DNA of 36,415 bases from assembly GCA_002292285.1 (NCBI GenBank), contig DBBP01000005.1:1-36415 (forward strand), read 5' to 3'. Under the pieces are notes generated by a model. The model did no database searches. It saw only the letters and a program-made list of their open reading frames with translations, and was not told the origin of the DNA. This document shows, piece by piece, positions 1-7,688 of the stretch. Source of the stretch: Proteobacteria bacterium UBA981. GTDB lineage: Bacteria; Pseudomonadota; Gammaproteobacteria; Ga0077536. Position numbers and translations under genes: made by a program. Numbering within the stretch: position 1 is the stretch's first letter; every line of letters starts with the position of its first letter.

Positions 1-230
1 TCGAGGACGATGACCTTTATGTGCCGCTTGTTGAGCTTCTCCTGGCCAGGTAGGCCCTTTAACACATCGAATAGAGCATCGATTGCGGCATTCACTTCGG
101 GATAGTCCGACCAGGTGTGAACATCGAAGTTTTTGTAGTTATCGAGGTCAACTGCCTTTTTGAGTTTTCGCGCTTTCTCAGCTGCTGAAATGGGCGGGGT
201 GGACTTGGAAGTCACGTTCTTCTTTGGCAT
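1..230 (-). CDS. Hypothetical cargo protein, cut off by the window edge
   Basis: An open frame begins with ATG at 228-230 and stays open for 76 codons to the window edge, so only the N-terminus is present. It starts inside the last 53 bases of the integrase gene, in another frame, with an AGAGG about 9 bases upstream as a ribosome binding site. The first 30 residues are rich in lysine and alanine, and a more ordinary mixed region follows (VNAAIDALFDVLKGLPG). I do not recognise the family. Overlap with the integrase and the same low-GC composition suggest it belongs to the element and is read with the integrase. Confidence 0.5.
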   Translation of the reverse strand, partial: MPKKNVTSKSTPPISAAEKARKLKKAVDLDNYKNFDVHTWSDYPEVNAAIDALFDVLKGLPGQEKLNKRHIKVIVL

Positions 231-1482
231 CTGATGGCACCTCTGCGAGAGGGTACAAACTCGTTGCTAGTTCTGGCTCATTTGTAGCATTCAAGATGAG
301 TCGAGATAGCTGATCGTAGATAACGGTGAGTTTTTTGGGATTTCCGTCGATGTAATGTCGTTCGGTAACACCTTTCGGAGAATGATTCAGTAATCGTCCT
401 ATGATGTCAGCAGGGATATTCAACTCATCTGATAGAAGCGTAGCAAATGTTCGTCGCAGATCATGATGAGTAAAAATGAAACCAGCCTTTCGATGGACCC
501 TCAGGAGTTGCTTACGAATACTTCCTAACGGACCTAATCCTGCTCTATTCGGAAATACATATTTCTGATTACCTCGATCGCTCTTCCGATGATGCATCAT
601 AGCCAGCACCAGTTTTCCCATACCTATGGCGTGAGGCTTTCCGTTCTTCGTTTCAGGTATCGTGAGGACCTTCGTCTTGCAGTCTACGTTGCTCCATTCT
701 ATTTGCTTAGCCTCTCTGTCTCTGAGACCTGTAAACAGCTCCAGCAATAGGAGGTCCCTCGCTGTGACTGTACATTCGTTGAGAATGGCATGGATAACCG
801 AATCTAGCTTTTCCTTTGGTATGTAGTGGTCTCGGGGTTTAACCGTTCTATCCACTTTCTTGTCGCTGAGCACGTCAACTGGATTACTAGCTAGCAACGG
901 CTGACCTTCAATCAACTCCGCTTTGGCAAAGTTCATTACTGCGCTCAAGTACCGCATAGCTTTTGCTGCTTGCGGTTTATGGTCGTCCTTGAACGCAACT
1001 ATCCGATATCGATCCTCTATGTCCTGCCTGGATATATCTCGAATAGGAGTAGTAAACCAATCTCCAAAAACACTCTTCAGAACTTTTCTGTAGCAGGCTT
1101 CTGACTTAATTGGACGACTTCGGAAGTAGTCATCAATGACCTTTTGTAGGGTCACCGAACATGCTGCTTCTAGAGCTTCTTGCTTTGCCTCTAGCGCAAG
1201 TTTGTCTCTCTCCAAGGCATGAGGATCAACGCCTGATCGAAGTTGATATAAGGCTTCTCTGGCCTTCTCACGTGCCTCATTTATCTCCAAAACTGGATAG
1301 CGCCCCAACGCTATTCTTTTAGTCCGACCTTTACGGATCCTGCCTTCAGCAAAGAATCCAATATTGCCCTTTGGCGTTATTCGTACGCCGAATCCTTTAA
1401 GGTCAATGTCTCTTAGAAAAGTATCTTTAGACGGATCGTTGATAGTGCTTTCCAGCACCCGTTTCGTAATCTTCGTATGCAT
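178..1482 (-). CDS. Tyrosine integrase, P4 type
   Basis: Site-specific recombinase that would integrate and excise the element at the neighbouring tRNA gene. The 434-residue length fits the P4 integrase family. Residues about 20-90 form the DUF4102-like arm-binding domain (FGVRITPKGN, ALGRYPVLEINEAREKA), about 110-205 the core-binding SAM-like domain, and about 220-390 the catalytic domain. Catalytic residues are visible: R254 in FTGLRDRE, a beta-hairpin lysine near 279 (TKNGKPH), H340 and R343 in HHDLRR, H367 in LLNHSPKG and the nucleophile Y377 in ERHYI. All are present, so the enzyme looks active. The start is the ATG at 1480-1482. The gene points away from the tRNA. The C-terminus overlaps the next gene by 53 bases. 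Confidence 0.93.
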   Translation of the reverse strand: MHTKITKRVLESTINDPSKDTFLRDIDLKGFGVRITPKGNIGFFAEGRIRKGRTKRIALGRYPVLEINEAREKAREALYQLRSGVDPHALERDKLALEAKQEALEAACSVTLQKVIDDYFRSRPIKSEACYRKVLKSVFGDWFTTPIRDISRQDIEDRYRIVAFKDDHKPQAAKAMRYLSAVMNFAKAELIEGQPLLASNPVDVLSDKKVDRTVKPRDHYIPKEKLDSVIHAILNECTVTARDLLLLELFTGLRDREAKQIEWSNVDCKTKVLTIPETKNGKPHAIGMGKLVLAMMHHRKSDRGNQKYVFPNRAGLGPLGSIRKQLLRVHRKAGFIFTHHDLRRTFATLLSDELNIPADIIGRLLNHSPKGVTERHYIDGNPKKLTVIYDQLSRLILNATNEPELATSLYPLAEVPSDAKEERDFQVHPAHFSS

Positions 1483-1532
1483 GACGCTGTAAACCTCAAG
1501 GGTGAAAACAACGTCGAGTGATTGGGGAGAAA

Positions 1533-1566
1533 CGCCTACAAAAAAGTAGACGCTGCGTAGACACTG
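1533..1566. repeat. Short direct and inverted repeats beside the integrase start, possible arm-type sites
   Basis: Two 10-base direct repeats, GTAGACGCTG at 1546-1555 and GTAGACACTG at 1557-1566, are spaced 11 bases apart, about one helical turn. Overlapping the first is an inverted repeat at 1533-1552 with seven-base arms (CGCCTAC and GTAGACG, one G-T) around an A6 spacer. Short phased repeats between an integrase gene and its tRNA target are typical of arm-type sites bound by the integrase N-terminal domain. That role is an inference from position. The repeats also lie where the integrase promoter should be, so binding could repress it. Confidence 0.35.
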
Positions 1567-1663
1567 GGCCTGATTTGAGCAGTTGGTTAGAGCCCCTGCC
1601 GTCTAGGCACGGGAGAGGCACCCATGGTGCCGAGGGGCTCCATAATCCATTCTAATCAACCAG
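1566..1663 (+). other. tRNA-like, highly structured non-coding element
   Basis: The plus strand repeats parts of the tRNA encoded on the other strand: GGGCCTG (1566-1572) equals tRNA bases 1-7, CAGTTGGTTAGAGC (1580-1593) equals tRNA bases 13-26, and AGGGGCTCCATAATCC (1633-1648) resembles the tRNA anticodon arm. Between the last two sits an insert that folds: an eight-base stem GAGCCCCT (1590-1597) with AGGGGCTC (1633-1640) encloses hairpins TGCC-GTCTA-GGCA (1597-1609) and GGCACC-CAT-GGTGCC (1617-1631). TAG-containing flanks also pair imperfectly (1583-1591 with 1651-1660). No T arm or matching acceptor 3' half is present, so it is not a normal tRNA gene. It may be a tRNA relic, part of the attachment region or a structured RNA. 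Confidence 0.45.
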
Positions 1664-1668
1664 TTAAG

Positions 1669-1745
<77 letters not shown>

Positions 1746-1770
1746 GCTGAGGGTTATGCGGTGCGGTTTT

Positions 1771-1810
1771 GCCGATGGTCGGCGAGGAGGGTGGTCGGAT
1801 GACCACCCTC
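1771..1810 (-). other. Two hairpins between rpoD and the tRNA gene
   Basis: A perfect ten-base stem GAGGGTGGTC/GACCACCCTC with a four-base loop lies at 1787-1810, starting 11 bases after the rpoD stop. A second hairpin GCCGA-TGG-TCGGC is at 1771-1783. On the minus strand neither is followed by a run of T, so this is not a canonical intrinsic terminator. It may protect the rpoD mRNA 3' end or mark a processing point before the tRNA; both are inference. Confidence 0.5.
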
Positions 1811-1821
1811 TCATTCATTAT

Positions 1822-3678
1822 CTAGTCGAGGAAAGTACGCAACCGTTCTGAACGCGACGGATGACGCAACTTACGCAACGCCTTCGCTTCTATTTGACGA
1901 ATGCGTTCGCGGGTCACGTCAAACTGCTTACCGACTTCTTCCAGCGTGTGGTCGGTATTCATATCGATACCGAAACGCATACGCAGGACTTTCGCTTCGC
2001 GCTGAGTGAGTCCGCCGAGCACTTCACGGGTGCTGCGACACAGACCTTCGAAGGTGGCTGAATCAACTGGCGCGTGAATGTTCTGGTCTTCAATGAAATC
2101 GCCGAGGTGTGAATCTTCATCATCACCAATCGGTGTTTCCATCGAGATCGGCTCTTTGGCGATCTTCAGTACCTTGCGAATCTTGTCCTCTGGCATTTCC
2201 ATGCGGTCGGCCAATTCTTCGGGTGTCGGTTCGCGACCTTTTTCCTGGAGGATTTGCCGGGAAATACGGTTGAGTTTGTTGATGGTCTCAATCATGTGAA
2301 CCGGGATTCGAATCGTGCGCGCCTGGTCGGCAATCGAGCGGGTGATGGCCTGGCGAATCCACCATGTGGCATAAGTCGAAAACTTATAACCGCGGCGATA
2401 TTCGAATTTGTCGACCGCCTTCATGAGACCGATGTTGCCTTCCTGAATGAGGTCGAGGAACAACAAGCCACGGTTGGTATATTTTTTCGCAATAGAAATC
2501 ACGAGACGCAAGTTAGCTTCGACCATTTCTTTCTTGGCGCGCCGCGCCTTGGCCTCACCAATCGACATGCGGCGATTGATGTCTTTGATCGCACCGATGC
2601 TGATGTCGTGCGCTTCTTCGATTTCAAGCATGCGCTTCTGCGCAGTAGCGATTTCTGCCTGGCGCTGTTTGATAGCGGCGGCGTAGGGTTTCTTTTGTCG
2701 AACGACGGCGCGCAGCCATTTGCCGTCGGACTCAGAATCAACGAACACGGCCAGAAAATCTTTCCGTGGCATGCGGCACTGCTTGACGCAGATGCTCATG
2801 ATTTCGCGTTCCTGACGACGAATCTCATTGACGACCACGCGCACGTGTGATGCCAGTTTCTCGGTCATTTTCGGGACCATCTTGAACTCAAGAAACTGTT
2901 CTTGCAGTTCTTTGCGCAGCACAACAGTGCGCTCGTGGTCACGACCGTTGCGCTTGGTGGCGCTCTGAACTTTCTTGAACATCTTCGCGTAGTCGGCAAA
3001 GCGGGCGATGACTTCGTCAGGGTCCAGCGGGTTGGGCGGCTCAACGTCGTCTTCGTCGTCAGCGCTGGTGTCGTTCGGAGCGCGAGGTTGTGCCGGCTGC
3101 GGGATGGCCGCTTCCAGGCTGTAATCGATAAAGCCAGAGATCATGTCGGTGATTTTGATGTCGGTGGCTTCGACGCGGACGTACTCGCTCAGAAACAGCT
3201 GCGACGCGGTCGGGAAATCGGCCAGCGCAGACAGCACCTGTTTCAGGCCTTCCTCGATGCGCTTGGCGATTTTGATCTCGCCTTCGCGCGTGAGCAGGTC
3301 AACGGTGCCCATTTCGCGCATGTACATGCGCACCGGGTCGGTCGTGCGACCGAATTCGTTGTCGACCGCTGCGAGGGCGGCAGCTGCTTCTTCAGCAGCC
3401 TCTTCGTCGACGTCGTTGTCATTCAGCAACATGGCGTCTTGATCAGGCGGTGTCTCGTGCACCGTGATCCCCATGTCATTGATCATATTGATAATATCTT
3501 CAATCTGTTCAGGATCGACGATATCGTTGGGCAGATGGTCGTTAACTTCGTGGTAGGTCAGAAAGCCCTGCTCTTTGCCCTTGGCGATAAGCATTTTGAG
3601 CCGGGACTGTTGATCCGGACGTTCACCTTCGTCCGCTACCGCTACTACTTCTACGACTACTTGTTTTTGCTTTGCCAA
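1822..3678 (-). CDS. rpoD: RNA polymerase primary sigma factor RpoD (sigma-70)
   Basis: Housekeeping sigma factor that directs RNA polymerase to -35/-10 promoters. The 618-residue length matches the family (613 in E. coli). Region 1.1 spans about 24-75, followed by an acidic alanine-rich linker (about 78-107) and region 1.2 from about 110. The non-conserved region holds a stretch of acidic residues near 205-220. Region 2 contains EANLRLVISIAKKYTNRGL and the -10 recognition helix (RGYKFSTYATWWIRQAITR). Region 4.2 near the C-terminus has the -35 helix (TLEEVGKQFDVTRERIRQIE). The start read here is TTG at 3678, with GAGG ten bases upstream; no better in-frame ATG exists before residue 29. It has its own promoter in the gap after dnaG. 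Confidence 0.98.
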   Translation of the reverse strand: MAKQKQVVVEVVAVADEGERPDQQSRLKMLIAKGKEQGFLTYHEVNDHLPNDIVDPEQIEDIINMINDMGITVHETPPDQDAMLLNDNDVDEEAAEEAAAALAAVDNEFGRTTDPVRMYMREMGTVDLLTREGEIKIAKRIEEGLKQVLSALADFPTASQLFLSEYVRVEATDIKITDMISGFIDYSLEAAIPQPAQPRAPNDTSADDEDDVEPPNPLDPDEVIARFADYAKMFKKVQSATKRNGRDHERTVVLRKELQEQFLEFKMVPKMTEKLASHVRVVVNEIRRQEREIMSICVKQCRMPRKDFLAVFVDSESDGKWLRAVVRQKKPYAAAIKQRQAEIATAQKRMLEIEEAHDISIGAIKDINRRMSIGEAKARRAKKEMVEANLRLVISIAKKYTNRGLLFLDLIQEGNIGLMKAVDKFEYRRGYKFSTYATWWIRQAITRSIADQARTIRIPVHMIETINKLNRISRQILQEKGREPTPEELADRMEMPEDKIRKVLKIAKEPISMETPIGDDEDSHLGDFIEDQNIHAPVDSATFEGLCRSTREVLGGLTQREAKVLRMRFGIDMNTDHTLEEVGKQFDVTRERIRQIEAKALRKLRHPSRSERLRTFLD

Positions 3679-3781
3679 TCTAGAATCGCCTCTTTTATGT
3701 CAGCCGCTTACGGTGACTAGTGAAAGTCTAGTATAGAGTGAGGTCTTCGCTAGTTGCTTTTTCGCAACAAATTAGCCAGAC

Positions 3782-3811
3782 ATTATAAGCCTTAAACCTT
3801 CTGCGTGCCTA
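3782..3811 (-). promoter_or_regulatory. Probable sigma-70 promoter of rpoD
   Basis: On the minus strand a perfect -10 box TATAAT (3782-3787) lies 18 bases downstream of TAGGCA (3806-3811), which matches four of six -35 bases. Transcription would start near 3775 and give a leader of about 97 bases with a small hairpin (GTTGC-GAAAAA-GCAAC). Placement before rpoD in the dnaG-rpoD gap fits the separate rpoD promoters known in this operon. Confidence 0.55.
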
Positions 3812-3833
3812 GTAAATGCTGTTGCGCTCGCGA

Positions 3834-3873
3834 GTTGCGGCCCTCGCAGCTCCGTTCGTTCGGGGCTCCTATA
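3834..3873 (-). other. Tandem hairpins after dnaG
   Basis: Directly after the dnaG stop two stems can be drawn: AGCTCCG-TTCGTT-CGGGGCT and GAGTTGCG-GCCCT-CGCAGCTC, each with one G-T pair; they share a few bases and so exclude each other in part. No T run follows on the minus strand. They may attenuate read-through from dnaG to rpoD or act as mRNA ends, but this is only inferred from position. Confidence 0.35.
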
Positions 3874-3878
3874 GGGTT

Positions 3879-5609
3879 TCATGCACCGCGCTTATAGTCG
3901 CGCATGATGGCTTTTTGCTCATCACTCCATTCGCCGAACGGGATGGCGCGGATGCGCCCTATACGCTGATCCTGGGCGCGTTCCCTGAGGCGCCCGACGG
4001 CACCGTTTATTTCGGCTTCAAATGCGTCATCACTAATGTTGAGTTGCAGTGCTGAAAGTTCAAGCACGGCTGGTTCTTCCGGCGTATCGCGAAATCGCTC
4101 CAGTAGCACGGCCGTGCTCGCGACGCCGCCGGACGCAATTTCCCAGACTTTCAGCAACATGGCGCTGTCATGGAGTTCCTCGCGAAAAAAGGCTGCCGTC
4201 TCGGCGTCAATGCGTGCGCTCAGGTGCGGTCGTTGCAACAGCAGAGCCAGCGTTTGCTCGATCAACGTTCTACTCGTGTAGCGATCGAGCCCGCCGCTGC
4301 TGGTTCGAGCGCGCGGTCGGCCGCTGGTGAACCCGAGTTCGCGACGAATCAAATCTTCATCGAAGCGGGTCGCCTCGGCCAATAATCGTGCACCAACAGC
4401 GCGATGTGTGTCGTCAGGGATTTGGCGTAAATAGGGTGCCGCACGAGCGACCAAACGTGTGCGCCCTTCACTCGTGCTGCTGTCGATTTCGACTTTGAGC
4501 GAGTCAAGTAGGTAATCAGACAGTCCGAAAGTACGCGCCGCGCCCATAAAACCATCAGCGCCAAATTCGCGTACCGCGCTGTCCGGATCGTGGCCATCGG
4601 GCAGAAAACTGAAACGTACCGCGCGATTGCCCTCCATTCGGGATAACGATATTTCCAAAGCCTTCCAGGCAGCCCGTTTACCTGCTGCGTCACCGTCGAA
4701 ACAGAATGTGACTTCGGGAACATGGCGGAATAATTGGTCCAGGTGGTCGCTGGTAACAGCTGTGCCAAGGGTCGCGACAGCGTTACCCATGCCGAACTGG
4801 CTCAGTGCGATGACGTCCATATAGCCTTCAACGACGACGAGGCTGGTGAGTTGTCCGCCAGCGAGGGCCTCGTGGAGTCCATATAGTTCGCGCCCCTTAT
4901 GAAACACGTCGGTTTCGGGCGAATTCAGATATTTCGGTTCGCCCTGGTCGAGGATGCGCCCACCGAACCCGATGACCCGGCCGCGCCGGTCATGGATGGG
5001 AAACATAATGCGATCGCGAAAGCGGTCGTAGTGGCCGCCATGATCGCGTCGAATCGCAAGCCCCGCTCGTTCAAGCTGCGAGTCCGTGACGCCAGCTTTG
5101 GTCATTGCATCAAACAGGTGGCGCCACCCGTCCGGCGCAAAGCCCACGCGAAAGCGCTTGGCGACCTCGCCGGTGATGCCCCGTCCTTTCAGATAGTCCA
5201 CCGCACGCTGACGTTCGGGCGCGGTCCGTAGTTGTCCCTCGTAGTGTTTGCGGGCCTGTTCAAGCACGGCGAACAGATCGCGCGTATTGGGTGTGTTGTG
5301 GCTGCGTGCTTCGACGGGAATTTCTACGCCCGCCATTTGCGCTAACTCTTCGATGGCCTCGCGAAATTCGAGGTTGCGGTAGTTCATGAGAAAGCCGATC
5401 GCCGTGCCGTGCACACCGCAACCAAAGCAGTGATAGAACTGTTTCTCGCGGCTTATGGTGAAAGAGGGCGTTTTTTCGCCGTGGAACGGGCACAGCGCTT
5501 GAAAGTCTTTGCCCGCTTTGCGTAGCGGCAGATGGGCCTCGATCAAATCAACTATGTCGACGCGGGCGAGCAGGTCGTCGATAAAGTGATCAGGGATACG
5601 ACCGGCCAT
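3879..5609 (-). CDS. dnaG: DNA primase DnaG
   Basis: Makes the RNA primers for chromosome replication with the DnaB helicase. The chosen ATG at 5607-5609 gives MAGRIPDHFI, the conserved DnaG N-terminus, and 576 residues (581 in E. coli). An in-frame TTG four codons upstream is less likely. The N-terminal zinc-binding domain has C40, H43, C61 and C64. The central catalytic core contains RFRDRIMFPI and the TOPRIM motifs EGYMD and DGDAAG. The C-terminal helicase-binding domain is present but more variable. It lies between yqeY and rpoD as in the classical rpsU-dnaG-rpoD operon, with a 177-base gap from yqeY. Confidence 0.97.
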   Translation of the reverse strand: MAGRIPDHFIDDLLARVDIVDLIEAHLPLRKAGKDFQALCPFHGEKTPSFTISREKQFYHCFGCGVHGTAIGFLMNYRNLEFREAIEELAQMAGVEIPVEARSHNTPNTRDLFAVLEQARKHYEGQLRTAPERQRAVDYLKGRGITGEVAKRFRVGFAPDGWRHLFDAMTKAGVTDSQLERAGLAIRRDHGGHYDRFRDRIMFPIHDRRGRVIGFGGRILDQGEPKYLNSPETDVFHKGRELYGLHEALAGGQLTSLVVVEGYMDVIALSQFGMGNAVATLGTAVTSDHLDQLFRHVPEVTFCFDGDAAGKRAAWKALEISLSRMEGNRAVRFSFLPDGHDPDSAVREFGADGFMGAARTFGLSDYLLDSLKVEIDSSTSEGRTRLVARAAPYLRQIPDDTHRAVGARLLAEATRFDEDLIRRELGFTSGRPRARTSSGGLDRYTSRTLIEQTLALLLQRPHLSARIDAETAAFFREELHDSAMLLKVWEIASGGVASTAVLLERFRDTPEEPAVLELSALQLNISDDAFEAEINGAVGRLRERAQDQRIGRIRAIPFGEWSDEQKAIMRDYKRGA

Positions 5610-5786
5610 GGCTGCAGACAATCATTGCGGGGGATTGGGATTGTACCCAGTTCGATGTCCTCTCCCGCAAGTGGGACGAACACATGCAGGTAAAAACACT
5701 CTCGGGGGCAGGAGAATCAGGTCGGGCGCTCGGGATGTCGCCTGCTGGCAGCGCGAGTTAGCTGTCGCTACCCCGCGACCAGCTGG

Positions 5787-6239
5787 TTAACCGGATAGAC
5801 GGGCTTTGACTTCAGCGCTGACGGTCGCCATGTCGGCGAGGCCTTTCAGGTCGGCATTCAGCAGGCCCATCACTTTACCCATGTCACGCATGCCCGTTGC
5901 CCCACTATCGATGATGGCTGCGCCGATCTTGTCTTGAACTTCGGCGGCGGAGAGCTGGGTGGGCAGGTAGGCGGCAATCAATTCGAGTTCGAATTGCTCG
6001 GTTGCGACCAGGTCGGCGCGGCCAGCGGATTCAAATTGGCTGATGGATTCGCGTCGTTGCTTGGACATCCGGGTTAGCATCTCGATGATGCTCGGTTCGT
6101 CGATTTCGACGCGATTATCGACTTCGTATTGTTTGACGGCAGCGGCAATCAAGCGCAGCGCAGCAAGCTTTTGCTTGTCGCGCGCTTTCATAGCAGATTT
6201 GATGTCGGCGGCGAGTTGCTCTTTAAAGGCGAGGGCCAA
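5787..6239 (-). CDS. yqeY: GatB/YqeY domain protein
   Basis: Small alpha-helical protein of the YqeY family, which resembles the C-terminal domain of the amidotransferase subunit GatB; the exact role is unknown, with a tRNA-related function suspected. The 150 residues include the typical opening (DIKSAMKARDKQKLAALRLI) and the middle segment ELELIAAYLP, and the C-terminal GKVMGLLNADLKG. The start is TTG at 6239, with GGAAG eight bases upstream and no ATG before residue 16. It sits 31 bases after rpsU and before dnaG, the order found in Pseudomonas and relatives. Confidence 0.92.
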   Translation of the reverse strand: MALAFKEQLAADIKSAMKARDKQKLAALRLIAAAVKQYEVDNRVEIDEPSIIEMLTRMSKQRRESISQFESAGRADLVATEQFELELIAAYLPTQLSAAEVQDKIGAAIIDSGATGMRDMGKVMGLLNADLKGLADMATVSAEVKARLSG

Positions 6240-6270
6240 ATTCGGACTTCCAGTGCGCGAAGGAGGGTGT

Positions 6271-6486
6271 TTAGTACGTGCGGGTGCGCTTCAAAGTTTG
6301 GCGCGCAACCTTTTTCTGCCAGCGTTTAACCGCAGCAGCGGCTTTGCGCTTCCTGACTTGGGTCGGCTTCTCGTAGAATTCGCGGCGGTGTACGTCAGCC
6401 AGTACACCAGCTTTCTCACATGCGCGTTTGAAGCGACGCATGGCAATATCGAAGGGTTCGTTTTCTCGGACGCGGACGGTAGGCAT
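6271..6486 (-). CDS. rpsU: 30S ribosomal protein bS21
   Basis: Small subunit ribosomal protein needed for mRNA initiation. The 71 residues are the usual length, begin MPTVRVRENEPFDIAMRRFK and are very basic (RKRKAAAAVKRWQKK). It is the first gene of the minus-strand macromolecular synthesis operon and faces away from tsaD across a 106-base gap. The ATG at 6484-6486 is followed by the conserved proline. Confidence 0.98.
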   Translation of the reverse strand: MPTVRVRENEPFDIAMRRFKRACEKAGVLADVHRREFYEKPTQVRKRKAAAAVKRWQKKVARQTLKRTRTY

Positions 6487-6534
6487 ACCTGGAATAATCC
6501 TGAATTTGGTTGGTTGAATGCAGGGCAGCGGCGA

Positions 6535-6563
6535 AATATAGCGATGATCGCCACTGAAGTCGA
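6535..6563 (-). promoter_or_regulatory. Probable promoter of rpsU
   Basis: TATATT (6535-6540) preceded at 17 bases by TCGACT (6558-6563) on the minus strand, each close to the sigma-70 consensus. Transcription would begin near 6528, about 42 bases before the rpsU ATG. The region is shared with the divergent tsaD upstream region. Confidence 0.4.
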
Positions 6564-6592
6564 GAACCCTGCCCCTACGGGAGAAACTTAGT

Positions 6593-7609
6593 TTGAAGGT
6601 TTTAGGCCTCGAAACTTCTTGCGACGAGACTGGTGTGGCGGTTTACGACGGTCGGCGCGGATTGCTTGCCGATGCTGTTTACTCTCAGGTGGAAATCCAC
6701 GCTGCCTATGGCGGTGTCGTGCCCGAGCTGGCCTCTAGAGATCACGTTCGCAAGCTAGTGCCATTGGTGGAACAAACGCTTGCGACAGCCGATATGCAGC
6801 TTTCCGATCTCGATGGCGTCGCCTATACGGCCGGCCCTGGGCTGGCGGGTGCATTGCTGGTTGGGGCGGGGTTCGCCCGCTCGCTGGCCTGGGGATTGTC
6901 GATTCCTGCCCTTGGCGTGCACCACATGGAAGGGCATTTGCTCGCGCCGATGCTGGATAGTGATCCGCCAGAAATGCCGTTTTTGGCGCTGTTGGTTTCC
7001 GGTGGACACACACTGCTGGTGCATGTCAGCGCACTCGGCGTTTACGACATTCTTGGTGAGTCAGTCGACGATGCCGCTGGTGAGGCTTTCGACAAGGTCG
7101 CCAAAATGCTTGGTCTCGGTTATCCCGGCGGACCTGCCGTGGAGGCGCTGGCGAACACCTGCGACACGAGTCGATTTACTTTTCCGCGCCCCATGACGGA
7201 CCGCCCCGGGCTTGATTTCAGCTTTAGTGGGTTGAAAACTGCAGTGATGACTGCGCTGGCCGGGCTTCCCGAAGGTGAGGACGTTGCGGCAGAGGTGGCG
7301 CGCGGTTTCAGTGATGCGGTCGTGGATACCTTCATCATCAAGTGTCGCCGCGCGCTCAAGGCGACAGGCTTGAAACGTTTGGTGGTGGCCGGCGGCGTGA
7401 GTGCCAACATGGCTTTAAGGGGTGGGTTGGAGCGTCTCGTTGGTGAGCTTGATTGTCGGGTTTATTTTCCGCCGCTGCGTTTCGCAACCGACAACGGCGC
7501 GATGATTGCCTATGCAGGGCACTGTCGTCTCGCTGCTGGCGAGCAAGATGGAGAGGGCTACCGTGTGCGACCGCGCTGGCCGATCAGTGAGTTACGCTCA
7601 CCCCAATAG
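6593..7609 (+). CDS. tsaD: tRNA t6A37 threonylcarbamoyltransferase TsaD
   Basis: Transfers the threonylcarbamoyl group to A37 of ANN-decoding tRNAs together with TsaB, TsaE and TsaC products. The 338 residues equal the family length. The start is TTG at 6593 with GGGAG about eight bases upstream, giving MKVLGLETSCDETGVAVY, the conserved opening. Metal ligands H111 and H115 are in HHMEGHL. The second lobe has the ASKHA motifs (ALLVSGGHT, GLGYPGGPAVE, LVVAGGVSAN) and the late aspartate in ATDNGAMIAYAG. It is divergent from rpsU, as in E. coli and Pseudomonas. Confidence 0.97.
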   Translation: MKVLGLETSCDETGVAVYDGRRGLLADAVYSQVEIHAAYGGVVPELASRDHVRKLVPLVEQTLATADMQLSDLDGVAYTAGPGLAGALLVGAGFARSLAWGLSIPALGVHHMEGHLLAPMLDSDPPEMPFLALLVSGGHTLLVHVSALGVYDILGESVDDAAGEAFDKVAKMLGLGYPGGPAVEALANTCDTSRFTFPRPMTDRPGLDFSFSGLKTAVMTALAGLPEGEDVAAEVARGFSDAVVDTFIIKCRRALKATGLKRLVVAGGVSANMALRGGLERLVGELDCRVYFPPLRFATDNGAMIAYAGHCRLAAGEQDGEGYRVRPRWPISELRSPQ

Positions 7610-7688
7610 TTTCATCGCGGCCGCCACTATCGAATGGCACCGGAAGCGGGCATACAAACGCGGAGCGGGCTTTGCATCGAGCCAGGTA

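Larger units (their letters stand above)
1..1668. mobile_element. Terminal part of an integrative element next to tRNA-Ile2
   Basis: A tyrosine integrase of the tRNA-targeting P4 type lies immediately beside the 3' end of an intact tRNA gene, followed leftwards by an unrecognised cargo gene that runs out of the window. The base composition is lower in GC than the core genes to the right (26 of 60 bases GC at 301-360 against 38 of 60 at 4201-4260). This is the usual layout of an island integrated at a tRNA 3' end. The chromosomal junction is inferred to be at the tRNA 3' end near 1669. The distal attachment repeat is not in the window, so size and nature (island, satellite phage or ICE) cannot be told. 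Confidence 0.75.

Noticed and set aside
1590..1642. Complete 53-base tRNA ending in CCA
   Set aside because: The stem ends in CCA by chance, but there is no proper D, anticodon and T arm set and the length is too short.
2902..3720. 272-codon plus-strand frame opposite rpoD
   Set aside because: It is antisense to a certain rpoD, has no domains and reflects codon bias of the real gene.
4349..4768. 139-codon minus-strand frame inside dnaG
   Set aside because: Out of frame with dnaG and without recognisable motifs; a shadow.
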